64,000 bases of DNA from JAHJQZ01 sp963667595 (GCA_963667595.2 CAXXWD010000001.1:558001-622000); one strand, 5' to 3'. Counted from the first letter of the stretch, positions 1-10,011 are shown. Made by a program: numbers and translations. Notes: a model not told the origin generated them from the sequence alone.

Positions 1-69
1 GACTTTGCCGACAGCAAGCAGCTCCCTATCATCGCCGCGCAATCGATGCGTAAAGGCAGGGAGACAGGG

Positions 70-1128
70 ATGAGCGGTGTCGTTCTGAATAATGTGATCA
101 AGCGCTTCGGCGACATCGAAGTGATCCACGGCGTGGAACTCGAGATCGAGGATGGCGAATTCTGCGTTTTCGTCGGCCCGTCCGGATGCGGCAAGTCCAC
201 CCTGTTGCGCCTGATCGCCGGGCTCGAACAGATCACCGAAGGCACGATCAGCATCGGCGAGCGCGACGTGAGCCGGCTCGATCCGTCCGAACGCGGCGTC
301 GCCATGGTCTTTCAGACCTATGCTCTTTATCCGCACATGACCGTCGCCGAGAACATGGGCTTCGGGCTCAAGATGACCGGGCATTCCAAACAGGAGATCG
401 CCGAGAAGGTTTCACGCGCCTCGCAGATCCTCAAGCTCGACGATTATCTCGCCCGCCGCCCCAGGGCCCTCAGCGGTGGCCAGCGCCAGCGCGTCGCCAT
501 CGGACGCGCCATCGTGCGTGGTCCGGAAGTCTTCCTGTTCGACGAACCCCTGTCCAATCTCGATGCGGAACTGCGCGTCGAAATGCGTGTCGAGATCGCC
601 CGCCTGCACCGGGAACTGGGCACGACGATGATCTACGTGACCCATGACCAGACCGAGGCGATGACGCTGGCCAACAAGATCGTGGTTCTGCATGACGGCA
701 TCGTTGAACAGGTCGGCGCGCCCCTGCATCTTTACAACGATCCGGACAACAAGTTCGTCGCCGGTTTCATCGGCTCGCCTTCGATGAATTTCTGTATGGG
801 AACCGTGACCAAGGGCGGCGTCATCGCACCGGGTCTCGCCAAGGATCCGATTGCCACCACGGCCAAGCTGCCGCCGGTCGGAACCGAGGTTCTGATCGGT
901 ATCCGGCCGAAGAATATCAGCATCGTACCGGATGGGTCGAGCCATGTGGTGGAGATGATGGAGGCCCTCGGCGGCGTCTCCTATGTCTATCTGAGCGGAG
1001 ACGGCGAGCGCATCACCTGCGAAATGCATAACGACGCGCTCTATTCCAGCGGTCAGCCTGTCGGCATTTCCTTCGAAAACGACGACGTCATGGTCTTCAA
1101 TGCCAAAACGGAAAAACGCATCCGGTAG
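70..1128 (+). CDS. Carbohydrate ABC importer ATP-binding protein (UgpC/MsmK/MalK type)
   Basis: This is the cytoplasmic ATPase of an ABC importer, probably for a sugar or sugar alcohol. Visible motifs are Walker A GPSGCGKST (residues 36-44), the signature LSGGQRQR (about 133), Walker B FLFDEP, and the H-loop THDQ. A C-terminal TOBE/MalK-like regulatory domain follows from about residue 235. The 352-aa length is usual for the family. I start at ATG 70 because AGGGAG lies 6 bases upstream; an in-frame ATG at 46 lacks a Shine-Dalgarno sequence. The permeases and binding protein are presumably left of the window. The first 45 bases are too short to assign to an upstream gene. The facing LacI-type gene is a plausible regulator. 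Substrate unknown. Confidence 0.9.
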   Translation: MSGVVLNNVIKRFGDIEVIHGVELEIEDGEFCVFVGPSGCGKSTLLRLIAGLEQITEGTISIGERDVSRLDPSERGVAMVFQTYALYPHMTVAENMGFGLKMTGHSKQEIAEKVSRASQILKLDDYLARRPRALSGGQRQRVAIGRAIVRGPEVFLFDEPLSNLDAELRVEMRVEIARLHRELGTTMIYVTHDQTEAMTLANKIVVLHDGIVEQVGAPLHLYNDPDNKFVAGFIGSPSMNFCMGTVTKGGVIAPGLAKDPIATTAKLPPVGTEVLIGIRPKNISIVPDGSSHVVEMMEALGGVSYVYLSGDGERITCEMHNDALYSSGQPVGISFENDDVMVFNAKTEKRIR

Positions 1129-1283
1129 GGCGGATCGGGCGATGGGGTAGGCTGACGCCACAAACGCTTGCGCCAATAGCCCCCCTCTGGCAAAGACCGG
1201 GAATCTGGCTTTGGCAGGTCCAGGCCTTGGCGTCTCCTCCGTAAGGGGGGAAAGAAGAGGTGGCGGTTCCGCCAGAATTCGGA

Positions 1284-2411
1284 TTAGCTCTCGCAGCCCG
1301 GCGGAGGCGCCACCGAATCCCGTTCGACGAGCTGACACTCCATCTTAACCAGCGGCCCGATGGTGGGCACGTCGCTGCCGGTGTGAAGGATCTGCTCCAG
1401 CGACCAGCGGCCCATGGCCCGGCTCGGCAGGATCAGGGTGGTCAGGGGCGGCGACAGATGCCGGGCGACTTCGGTGTCGTCGTATCCGACCACCGACACG
1501 TCTTCCGGGATCCGCTTGCCCAGGTCCTTGAGCGCCTCATAGCAGCCGATCGCCGTCCGGTCGTTCTGGCAGAAGATCGCCGTCGGCGGATCGGCAAGGG
1601 CCATGAGTCGTTTCGTGCCCCGATATCCGGCACTCGGCGACCAATCCCCCTCTTCGACCAGTCTGGGATCGAAGGGGATGTCCGCCGTGGCCAGGGAATT
1701 GCGATAGCCATGCAGGCGATCCTGCGCCGCTTCCATGAACATCTCGCCGGTGATCGTGCCGATACGGCGGTGCCCGGCCTCGATCAGCACATTGGTGGCC
1801 CGGAAACCACCGGCGATCTCGCCCGGCACGATGGCGGGCAGATGCCCCTTGGCGGAATAGCAATTGAGCAGGATGACCGGAATGTCCGTGGCGAGAAGAG
1901 CGGGCGGAACGTCGACTTCCCGCGTGAAAATGCAGGCATAGATGATGGCGCGAACCCCCATGCCGACGAAGGTGGCGATGGTGCGGGCCTCGATATCGGG
2001 ATCGCCATCCGTTTCGACGGTCATGACCAGCGCACCCATGGTGCGGGCGACCTGATGGACGCCGTCGATCATCACCACGCCTTCCGGACTGGTGGTGATC
2101 TTGTCGACGACGAAAGCCACCGTCCCTTCCGTCCTGGAGCGGACGGCGAGGCCTGGCATGACGGGATAGCCGAGTTCCTTGGCAACCGACATGACGCGCT
2201 GGCGCGTGGCGTCGGAAATCTTCACCGAATTGTTGGCGTTGAGAACGAAGGACACCGTCGATTGCGAACACCCGGCAACCCGCGCGATGTCCAGCATGGT
2301 GACCCGTTGCTTGCCAGCCACTCTTCCAATGCCGGAAGGCTCTACCGTATCCGGATTTTTGGGATCGATTTCCATGAAGCCCTTCGGCCTGTTTTGTTGG
2401 AACGACGACAA
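1284..2411 (-). CDS. LacI-family transcriptional regulator
   Basis: The protein has an N-terminal LacI helix-turn-helix at about residues 37-82 (motif TMLDIARVAGCSQSTVSFVL), then a periplasmic-binding-protein-like effector domain to the C-terminus (375 aa). The roughly 36 residues before the helix-turn-helix are longer than usual, so the real start may be a later in-frame Met such as residue 13. It converges on the sugar ABC ATPase gene 155 bases away, so a role in controlling that transport locus is likely but inferred. The effector cannot be told from sequence. Confidence 0.9.
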   Translation of the reverse strand: MSSFQQNRPKGFMEIDPKNPDTVEPSGIGRVAGKQRVTMLDIARVAGCSQSTVSFVLNANNSVKISDATRQRVMSVAKELGYPVMPGLAVRSRTEGTVAFVVDKITTSPEGVVMIDGVHQVARTMGALVMTVETDGDPDIEARTIATFVGMGVRAIIYACIFTREVDVPPALLATDIPVILLNCYSAKGHLPAIVPGEIAGGFRATNVLIEAGHRRIGTITGEMFMEAAQDRLHGYRNSLATADIPFDPRLVEEGDWSPSAGYRGTKRLMALADPPTAIFCQNDRTAIGCYEALKDLGKRIPEDVSVVGYDDTEVARHLSPPLTTLILPSRAMGRWSLEQILHTGSDVPTIGPLVKMECQLVERDSVAPPPGCES

Positions 2412-3043
2412 TGCCGGCAGATTTTCAGTCTACCAGCCGCACTAATATCTGACAACTAATTATTATTAATATTTTCAGTTGCGCTGTGTGCGCCAATCGC
2501 CTGCCATTTCCGGGATCCGCAATGGCGTCAAAGGCCATAGCAGGCACACGCCATCCGTTTCAAGCAGATGAACCAAAGACTTGCCGTTTTTTCGACCGGG
2601 TTTCGGGCTTAGCGCCGCCAGCAATGGACCAACCGGCAGAATGCCCTGTTTTTGTCGCGCGACCGGACGATACGGTTTGAACGCCCGCCCGGCTTTCACT
2701 GTCGCTGGCACACGTGCCGCCGGAACAAATGTGCCTCATTCTGTCGCATTTTCGGCTCAAAAAGAGTTCCGGCGTTCGGCCCCTATCGCCCCAGCCCGCG
2801 TCGGGTGACAAAATACTAAGTGAGATCAACCTGTTACGACTCACAACCCGGCGCGTCACTCCGCACAATTCTCATTGTACAGGGAATCGTCTAGTGTCAT
2901 TTTAGTTTTCCGCGATCCCTTAACGTCACTCTTCGACCACCGCCGTGGTGGCCGAACGTTCATCATGGCACTCAGGGCAGCAAGTGGCATCCATCTGCCC
3001 CGATCTGGAGACTGCAGCGTATGGCGCTGCGGATGTGCAATTC
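2412..3043. other. Intergenic region between divergent genes
   Basis: No convincing gene is seen in these 630 bases. Short reading frames exist on both strands but have no recognisable domain or start signal. The left end, near 2430-2480, is AT-rich and probably contains the lacI promoter. The right part should hold the promoter of the exporter operon, but no clear -35/-10 pair stands out. Confidence 0.5.
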
Positions 3044-4900
3044 ATGACGACAGCAAATCAAACCTCCGGCACCAAAACCGAACGCATGTTCCGGCGTACC
3101 AGCGCAGTCGATCAACAGCAGGGTTTGAGCGCATTGGCGCGGATCACCCGGATGTGTTTCGTCTATCGCTGGCGCGCCAGCCTGTCCATTCTCGCGACAA
3201 TCGTGGCGGTGGCACTGCAATTGTCCATGCCGGTGATCCTGGGGCGCGCCGTCGACCTGACCCAGGCCATGGCCGGGGAGAACGCCGATCCGAGCCGGCT
3301 GGTCACCATCGCCATGGTCCTTCTCGGTGTCAGCGTGCTTCGGGGCCTGTTCACGCTCATACAGAACTACACGGCGGAATCGGTGGGGCACGCCATGGCG
3401 CAGGATCTCAGGAACGCCATTTACGACAAGATCCAGCGCCTGCCCTACACCTTCCACGACCGCACCCATTCCGGCGACCTCATCACCGTGGGCATGCTCG
3501 ATCTGGAAGGCGTGCGCATGTATTTCTCCACGGCTCTGGTGCGCACGATCCTTTTATTCCTGCTCATCGGGCTCGGCGCCTTCCTCTTGTTGTCGACCGA
3601 CATCTTGCTCGGCCTTCTGGCCCTTTCCTTCGTGCCCTTCGCCGCCTGGCGGTCCTCGGTCATGCAGCTGACCCTCAGAAAGACCTGGCTGATCCTTCAA
3701 GAAAAGCTCGGCGAGTTGAGCCAGGTGATGGAGGAAAATCTCGGAGGCATTCGCGTGGTGCGCGCCTTCGCCGCCTGGGACCACGAAATGGCGAAATTCG
3801 ACGCGACGTCGAAAGAAGCGCTCGACATGAGCTTCGAGCGCATCGATGTCCGGGTAAAAAGCACCTCGGCGATGAATCTCGTCTTCTTCGCCGCCATGGC
3901 GCTAGTGCTGCTGGTCGGCGGCTGGCGGGTGGCCGACGAACAAATGAGCGTCGGCACGCTTGCGACATTTCTGACCTTCATGACCATCCTGCAGATGCCG
4001 GTCCGCCAGCTCGGCCTGATGGTCAATGCCTATGCCCGCGCCTCGACCTGCGGCGCGCGCCTGTTTCTCTTGCTCGACATGCCGGTCGAGATCGCCGACA
4101 AGCCGGGCGCGAAGGACCTGGTCATCACCGAAGGCACGCTGAAATTCGACAATGTCAGCTTCGCCTATCAGGGATCGGCCGGGCGCCGCGCCATATCCGG
4201 AGTGAGCTTCGAAGCGAAGCGCGGCGAGACCATCGGCATTGTCGGCCCACCCGGTTCGGGCAAGACGACGCTCGTTCATCTCATTCCGCGTTTTTACGAT
4301 GTCGACGAAGGCTCGATTTCCATCGACGGCCAGGACATCCGCGACGTCACCCTCGCCTCGGTGCGCAAGGCTGTTGCCGTGGTGCAGCAGGACTCTTACC
4401 TGTTCACCACCACGATCGAGAACAACATCGCCTATGCCGCGCCCTATTCGGAAGACCGGCGCATCCGCAGGGTCAGTGAATCCGCGCAATTGCACGATTA
4501 CGTGCTCGGCCTGCCCAACCAGTATGGCACCGTGGTCGGCGAGCGCGGCGTGTCCCTCTCCGGTGGACAGCGCCAGCGTCTTTCCATCGCCCGGACGCTG
4601 ATGACCGATCCGGCCGTGTTGATTTTCGACGATTCGACCGCCGCCATCGACGCGGGCACCGAATCCCGCATCCGCGCCGCCATGCGCGACTACGCCAAGG
4701 GCCGCGTGACCCTCATCATCGCGCATCGACTGGCCAGCCTCATGCACGCCGACCGGATCCTGTTCATCGAAAACGGCCATGTCGTCGAACAGGGCTCGCA
4801 CGACGAGCTTCTGGCCCTCGGCGGGCGCTACAGGGCGCTCAACGATTTGCAGATGCGCCCGGAAAGCGACGTGCTCGACCAGATGGGAGGCGGACAATGA
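3044..4900 (+). CDS. ABC exporter half-transporter, degenerate-site subunit
   Basis: An N-terminal six-helix ABC transmembrane domain is followed by a nucleotide-binding domain with Walker A GPPGSGKTT, signature LSGGQ (nt 4556-4570) and Walker B IFDDS. The residue after the Walker B Asp is Asp (codon 4631-4633) instead of the catalytic Glu. That substitution is typical of one half of heterodimeric exporters such as TM287/288 and BmrCD. The next gene overlaps by four bases and supplies the partner. The start is uncertain: ATG 3044 is chosen with a weak GGAT upstream; ATG 3086 or GTG 2945 are alternatives. Substrate unknown; multidrug or lipid export is possible. Confidence 0.88.
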   Translation: MTTANQTSGTKTERMFRRTSAVDQQQGLSALARITRMCFVYRWRASLSILATIVAVALQLSMPVILGRAVDLTQAMAGENADPSRLVTIAMVLLGVSVLRGLFTLIQNYTAESVGHAMAQDLRNAIYDKIQRLPYTFHDRTHSGDLITVGMLDLEGVRMYFSTALVRTILLFLLIGLGAFLLLSTDILLGLLALSFVPFAAWRSSVMQLTLRKTWLILQEKLGELSQVMEENLGGIRVVRAFAAWDHEMAKFDATSKEALDMSFERIDVRVKSTSAMNLVFFAAMALVLLVGGWRVADEQMSVGTLATFLTFMTILQMPVRQLGLMVNAYARASTCGARLFLLLDMPVEIADKPGAKDLVITEGTLKFDNVSFAYQGSAGRRAISGVSFEAKRGETIGIVGPPGSGKTTLVHLIPRFYDVDEGSISIDGQDIRDVTLASVRKAVAVVQQDSYLFTTTIENNIAYAAPYSEDRRIRRVSESAQLHDYVLGLPNQYGTVVGERGVSLSGGQRQRLSIARTLMTDPAVLIFDDSTAAIDAGTESRIRAAMRDYAKGRVTLIIAHRLASLMHADRILFIENGHVVEQGSHDELLALGGRYRALNDLQMRPESDVLDQMGGGQ

Positions 4901-6792
4901 GCCATAATCCGCAAGCGATCGATCCGCGCAACCAGCATGAAGACGGTCAGCCGCGCTTACGGGCCGTGGTCGGCTCGACCCGTATCGAGGAAGAGATCTT
5001 CGGGCGGGCCTTCGACGGCAAGGTCGTGTCCCGCATCTGGGAATTCGTGACGCCCTATAAAGACAAGGTCGTCATCGCCGTCATCGCCGTTTTGTGCTTC
5101 ACCGGAGCGCAACTGGTCATCCCGCTTCTCATCCGCTACGCCATCGACCATGGCATGGCGCCGGGCGCCCCAAAGGGCGCGCTGACCGGCATCATGATCC
5201 TGTTCGCGCTGGCCATCGCCGTCAACTACGTCGCCTCGCGCATTCAGGAAGGCGTGACCGGCCGCATGGCCGAGCGCGTGCTGTTCGACATCAGGCGCAA
5301 GATGTTCGACCACCTGCAGCACGTCTCGCTGTCTTTCATGGACAAGACCGAAATCGGCCGCTTGATGTCGCGCCTGCAGGGCGACGTCAATTCCATGCAG
5401 GAATTCCTCGAAACCTCGATCATGTCGGTCGGCGACATCGCCCTGTTGATCGGCATCGTCGCGGTCATGCTGTGGCTCGACTGGCAATTGGCGGCGATGG
5501 TCCTCATCGCCCTGCCGATCCTCTTCGTCGTCCGCCTGTTCTGGCTGAAACCGGCCCGCGATGCCTTCATGGCGGCGCACCAGGCCAATTCGGTGACCAA
5601 TGGCGCCCTTTCCGAAGCGATCAGCGGCGTCAGGGCCATGCAGGCCATGGACCGGACCGTGCTCAACGACGAACTCTACGGCAAGCTCGTCGGCAAGAAC
5701 TATCAGGCGCAGTTGAGGGCCTCGCGGCTCGCCCAGATCATGATCCCGATCGTCGACACGCTGACCGGCATTTCCATGGCCATCGTCATCATCGGCGGCG
5801 GGTTGATGGTGGCGTCGAGCCGCATGGATGTGGGCGTGATGGTGGCGTTCATCTTCTACATCCAGCGTTTCTTCGACCCGATCCGGTCTTTGACCATGCA
5901 GTATTCGGTCATGCAGCGCGCCATGGCGTCGGGACACCGGCTGACCGAGGTGCTGGACGTCGAGGTCAGCGTCAAGGACGCACCCGATGCCGTCGCGCTC
6001 ACCCCCGAGGATGACGGCGCCGTCGCATTCCGCAACGTGACCTTCGGCTACAATCCCAAACATCCGGTTTTAAGGGATGTCAGCTTCGCCGTCGCCTCGG
6101 GCGAGACAGTGGCTCTGGTCGGGCCGACCGGGTCGGGCAAATCGAGCTGCATGTCGCTGATCCACCGCTTCTACGACGTGCAGCAGGGCGCGGTTCTGGT
6201 TGGCGGCAAGGACGTGCGCCAGGTTACCCAGGAAAGCCTCGGGCATCACATCGCCATGGTGTTGCAGGAGCCGTATCTGTTTACCGGCACGGTGATGGAA
6301 AACATCCGCTACGCCACCAGACACGCCACCGAAAAGGACATCGTCGAAGCGGCCAAGGCCGTCGGCGCCCATGAATTCATCACGGCGCTTCCGAACGGCT
6401 ACGACACCATGCTCGAAGAGCGTGGTGGCAATCTGAGCCTCGGGCAGCGCCAGCTCATCAGCTTTGCGCGGGCCCTGGTGGTCGACGCCAAGATCCTGGT
6501 GCTCGACGAAGCGACGGCCAGCATCGACAGCTATACCGAAATGCTGATCCAGAAGGCGCTGCAACGCCTTTTGCAGGGACGCACGGGTCTGGTCATCGCC
6601 CACCGGCTCGCCACCATCCGCAATGCCGACCGCATCATCGTGTTGCAGCAGGGCCAGAAGATCGAAGAAGGCACCCACGATCAGTTGATCGCGCAAAAAG
6701 GGCTCTATTCGAAACTCTATAGCCTCAATTACGCCAGCTTCGACGACCTGCCCGAAGATCTGTTCCAGCCCGAACAGGGCGCGGCGACCTGA
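4897..6792 (+). CDS. ABC exporter half-transporter, catalytic subunit
   Basis: This 631-aa fused membrane/ATPase protein starts at ATG 4897, inside an ATGA overlap with the preceding subunit, which implies translational coupling. The ATPase domain has Walker A GPTGSGKSS, a modified signature LSLGQ (6433-6447) and an intact Walker B LDEAT with catalytic Glu at codon 6508-6510. The altered signature complements the Asp-for-Glu change in the first subunit, so one composite ATP site is degenerate and the other is competent. An extra N-terminal stretch of about 45 residues precedes the first membrane helix. Confidence 0.9.
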   Translation: MSHNPQAIDPRNQHEDGQPRLRAVVGSTRIEEEIFGRAFDGKVVSRIWEFVTPYKDKVVIAVIAVLCFTGAQLVIPLLIRYAIDHGMAPGAPKGALTGIMILFALAIAVNYVASRIQEGVTGRMAERVLFDIRRKMFDHLQHVSLSFMDKTEIGRLMSRLQGDVNSMQEFLETSIMSVGDIALLIGIVAVMLWLDWQLAAMVLIALPILFVVRLFWLKPARDAFMAAHQANSVTNGALSEAISGVRAMQAMDRTVLNDELYGKLVGKNYQAQLRASRLAQIMIPIVDTLTGISMAIVIIGGGLMVASSRMDVGVMVAFIFYIQRFFDPIRSLTMQYSVMQRAMASGHRLTEVLDVEVSVKDAPDAVALTPEDDGAVAFRNVTFGYNPKHPVLRDVSFAVASGETVALVGPTGSGKSSCMSLIHRFYDVQQGAVLVGGKDVRQVTQESLGHHIAMVLQEPYLFTGTVMENIRYATRHATEKDIVEAAKAVGAHEFITALPNGYDTMLEERGGNLSLGQRQLISFARALVVDAKILVLDEATASIDSYTEMLIQKALQRLLQGRTGLVIAHRLATIRNADRIIVLQQGQKIEEGTHDQLIAQKGLYSKLYSLNYASFDDLPEDLFQPEQGAAT

Positions 6793-6893
6793 TCCCCAAT
6801 GACCGGGACGACAGGCATATGCCGGGTTGTCAAAACCGGGTGGAAGGGATTGGGTGACGTTTTAATCCCGACTCGCATTTCAAAGAGGCTTTT

Positions 6894-7919
6894 ATGCGCA
6901 ACGACCCGAGAACACCCAAAGGGTCCCTTACCTCGATAATTGTCACCTCCGAAGCGTTGAAGACAAATCTGCTTGGCGATCCAACAAAACGCGACATCGC
7001 GGTCTACATCCCGCATGGCGTTGACGGAGTCGGACTGCCATTGCTGGTCGATCTGGCCGGCTATACCGGATCCGGGCTCGGCCATGTCAACTGGCGCAAT
7101 TTCGGAGAAAACGTGCCCGAGCGGCTCGACCGGCTCATCGCCTCGGGCGAAATGGCGCCGGCTGTGGTGGCTTTTCCGGATTGTTTCACGCGGCTCGGCG
7201 GCAACCAGTACATCAACTCGGCCGCCATGGGGAACTGGGAGGATTTCCTCATCGACGAGATGGTGCCGGCGGTGGAAACCCGTTTCGGCTGTGGCGGCAA
7301 GGGGAAACGCGGGGTGTTCGGCAAATCCTCGGGCGGGTTCGGATCGATCGTTCACGCCATGCGCCGCGCCGATGTCTGGGACGCGGCGGCATGCCTGTCC
7401 GGGGATATGGCCTTCGAAATCGCCTATCTGCCCGACATGCCGAAAACATTGCGAGCCCTGGCCAAGAACGAACTCGACATCCAGGCCTGGCTCACCGCCT
7501 TCGATGCGGCGCAAAAATCGAGCGGCGACGATATCGGCGTGTTGATGATCCTCGCCATGGCCGCGACCTACGATCCCGACCCCAACGCCTTTCGGGGCGT
7601 GCGCCTGCCCGTCGATCCCGAAACCTGCGAACTCATCGCGGAACGTTGGGCCAACTGGCTCAACTGGGATCCGGTGGTGATGGCGGACAGGCCCGAAATC
7701 ATCGCCAACCTCAAATCCCTCAAGGGACTTTGGATCGAATGCGGCACCGAGGACCAGTTCAATCTGCTCTATGGCGCGCGGCGGTTGCATGCAAAGCTCA
7801 AGAAGGCGGGTGTCGCCCATGTCTACGAGGAGTTCCCGGACAACCATTCCGGCGTCGATTACCGCCTGGACCGGTCGCTTCCCTTCCTGGCCAGAACGCT
7901 GAGCGCCTCGGGAACGTGA
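6894..7919 (+). CDS. Esterase D-like alpha/beta hydrolase, copy A
   Basis: The 341-aa protein resembles the putative esterase (esterase D) group of alpha/beta hydrolases. The candidate nucleophile is Ser145 in GKSSG, with a possible acid in the ECGTED segment near residue 283 and a His in FPDNHSG near 322. No signal peptide is seen, so it is probably cytoplasmic. AGAGG lies five bases before the ATG. It is strongly similar along its length to the gene at 8808-9824, with identical blocks such as LGGNQYINSAAMGNWEDFLI. A sirtuin gene sits between the copies. The natural substrate is unknown. Confidence 0.75.
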   Translation: MRNDPRTPKGSLTSIIVTSEALKTNLLGDPTKRDIAVYIPHGVDGVGLPLLVDLAGYTGSGLGHVNWRNFGENVPERLDRLIASGEMAPAVVAFPDCFTRLGGNQYINSAAMGNWEDFLIDEMVPAVETRFGCGGKGKRGVFGKSSGGFGSIVHAMRRADVWDAAACLSGDMAFEIAYLPDMPKTLRALAKNELDIQAWLTAFDAAQKSSGDDIGVLMILAMAATYDPDPNAFRGVRLPVDPETCELIAERWANWLNWDPVVMADRPEIIANLKSLKGLWIECGTEDQFNLLYGARRLHAKLKKAGVAHVYEEFPDNHSGVDYRLDRSLPFLARTLSASGT

Positions 7920-7979
7920 TAAAACGGTGCTAAAATAGTAAGACTCGTTTCGGCGAGCCAGAAAGGTCTGGGTTTCAAA

Positions 7980-8711
7980 GTGACCACATTGAAGGAAAGG
8001 ATCGACGCCGCGACCGATATCGTCGTCCTGACCGGCGCCGGCATGTCGACCGATTCCGGCATTCCCGATTATCGCTCCGCCGGTGGCATCTGGGAGCGGT
8101 TTCAGAACATCCAGTACGCCGATTTCCTCAATTCGGAAGCAGCGCGACTCGAAGACTGGCAGACCTGTTTTTACATGAACGACCAGATGAGCCGGGCCCA
8201 GCCCAATCTGGCGCACAAGGTTCTCGCCAACTGGGTCCGGTCGGGCAAGTGCTCGACCATCATCACCCAGAACATCGAGGGCCTGCATCAGGCGGGCGGT
8301 GCCCCGGACGACGCCGTCATCGAAATTCATGGCACGGCCCGTCACGCCAAGTGCCTCGAATGCGGCCAGCGCTACGAGATCGACGCCTGCCGCCGCGAGA
8401 TTGCGGAAACGGGCAAGGCGCCGCGCTGCCCGGCCTGCGGGGGGCTTATTAAGTCGGCCATCGTCATGTTCGGTGAAAGCCTGCCGGAACACGCCCTGAA
8501 AAGCGCTGCCGAGGCGGCGATGCGCTGCGACCTGTTTCTGGCCATGGGGACATCGCTGAAAGTCTATCCGGCCGCCGGCCTGCCGGAACTGGCCCTGTCG
8601 CACGGCGCCGAATTCGGCATCGTCAATCGCGAAAAAACACCACTCGACAAAATCGCCGATTTTGCCATCCATAGCGGTCTCGACGAAGCGCTGGCGGAGT
8701 TCGCCCGCTGA
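7980..8711 (+). CDS. NAD-dependent protein deacylase, Sir2 family
   Basis: This 243-aa sirtuin removes acyl groups from lysines using NAD+. The NAD-binding motif GAGMSTDSGIPDYR is at residues 19-32, followed by QNIEGLH and the catalytic His117 in EIHGT. A zinc ribbon has Cys125, Cys128, Cys150 and Cys153. FGESLP follows. The start is GTG 7980; the only upstream purine run, AAAGG, is about 13 bases away. It lies between two esterase-like paralogues on the same strand with gaps of 60 and 96 bases, so the three may form one transcription unit. The usual Gln-Asn-Ile-Asp motif reads QNIE here. Confidence 0.92.
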   Translation: MTTLKERIDAATDIVVLTGAGMSTDSGIPDYRSAGGIWERFQNIQYADFLNSEAARLEDWQTCFYMNDQMSRAQPNLAHKVLANWVRSGKCSTIITQNIEGLHQAGGAPDDAVIEIHGTARHAKCLECGQRYEIDACRREIAETGKAPRCPACGGLIKSAIVMFGESLPEHALKSAAEAAMRCDLFLAMGTSLKVYPAAGLPELALSHGAEFGIVNREKTPLDKIADFAIHSGLDEALAEFAR

Positions 8712-8807
8712 TCCTGCGCGCTGTCCTGACTGATTGCAAAAATCCCGGCGACGCGTTTTCTTTGACAACCAGCCCTATGCCAAAACCTTTGAGGAAAGCA
8801 AACGACC

Positions 8808-9824
8808 ATGCTGCGCGATCCGGCAACGCCCCGAGGCAATCTGACAACGATCGAAATCGCCTCCGACGCCCTCGGGAACAACCTGCTCGGCGATCCCACC
8901 ACACGAGAGGTGATCGTTTACACGCCGCACGGGCTAGATGGCGCCGGCCTGCCCCTGCTCGTCGATCTGGTCAGTTATGCCAGTTCCGGGCTCGCCCAGG
9001 TGAACTGGAAACCGTTCGAAGAGAACGTGCCGGAGCGTCTGGATCGGCTCATTGCCAATGGGGCCATGCCGCCCGTGGCCGTCGCCTTCCCGGACTGCTA
9101 CACGCGTTTGGGCGGCAACCAGTACATCAACTCCGCCGCCATGGGGAACTGGGAGGATTTCCTGATCGAGGAAATGCTGCCGGCGATCGAGACCCGCTTC
9201 GGCTGTGGCGGCAAGGGCAGACGCGGCGTCTTCGGCAAATCCTCGGGGGCTTATGGCACCCTTGTCCACGCCATGCGGCGGGCCGATGTCTGGGATGCCG
9301 CCGCCGCCCATTCCGGCGATGCGGCGTTCGAGCTGTGCTATTATTTCGAAATGCCGAAGGTCCTGAGGCGGTTGGCCAAAAAGGGTATGTCGGTCAAAAC
9401 CTTCCTTGCCGATCTTGCCGCCAATCCGAAACCGGATGACGACGACGTCATCGTCCTGCTGATCCTCGCCATGGCGGCCACTTATGATCCCGATCCCCAA
9501 AGCTATATGGGCGTTCGCCTGCCGGTCGATCCCGAAACCTGCGCGCTCATCGAAGATCGCTGGGCCAGATGGTTGGCGTGGGACCCGGTTCTGATGGCAG
9601 ACCGGCCGGAAGTCATCGCCAATCTCAAATCCCTCAAGGGCTTGTGGATCGAATGCGGCACCGAGGATCAGTTCTCTCTGGTTCACGGCGCGCGGCGCAT
9701 TCACCGCAAGCTCGCAGCCGCTGGCGTCGCACACGTCTATGAGGAGTTTCCCGACAATCATACCGGCGTCGACTATCGGATGGACCGATCCCTCCCCTTC
9801 CTCGCCAAGACGCTGAGCGCCTGA
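8808..9824 (+). CDS. Esterase D-like alpha/beta hydrolase, copy B
   Basis: This is a 338-aa paralogue of the gene at 6894-7919, with the same Ser145 nucleophile motif (GKSSG) and the same C-terminal ECGTEDQF and EFPDNHTGVDYRMD blocks. GAGGAAA lies ten bases before ATG 8808. Differences cluster in residues 151-220, which would lie around the active-site lid, suggesting different acyl specificity; this is an inference. It is the last gene of the esterase-sirtuin-esterase set. Confidence 0.75.
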   Translation: MLRDPATPRGNLTTIEIASDALGNNLLGDPTTREVIVYTPHGLDGAGLPLLVDLVSYASSGLAQVNWKPFEENVPERLDRLIANGAMPPVAVAFPDCYTRLGGNQYINSAAMGNWEDFLIEEMLPAIETRFGCGGKGRRGVFGKSSGAYGTLVHAMRRADVWDAAAAHSGDAAFELCYYFEMPKVLRRLAKKGMSVKTFLADLAANPKPDDDDVIVLLILAMAATYDPDPQSYMGVRLPVDPETCALIEDRWARWLAWDPVLMADRPEVIANLKSLKGLWIECGTEDQFSLVHGARRIHRKLAAAGVAHVYEEFPDNHTGVDYRMDRSLPFLAKTLSA

Positions 9825-10011
9825 CGCGAGCTTCAACATCTGGATGCTGCTTGACGGAGCTGCGTTCGCTGCGCGACCGAAACCTGCGGGCGCGGCGCCA
9901 AGTCACATGTTGCGTGCACTCTTTTCTTATGAAGCCGGGAGGAAAGATATATTTTTGTCACGCAGGATCAGTCGGATACATGATTGATTTTGACTATTGT
10001 TGGGAGGGACC

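Noticed and set aside
2475..2905. Several short frames on both strands upstream of the exporter operon
   Set aside because: No ribosome sites, no domains, and they overlap each other; treated as intergenic.
6729..8768. Open frame of 679 codons on the minus strand
   Set aside because: It runs antisense across the esterase and sirtuin genes, both of which have clear motifs; the translation shows none.
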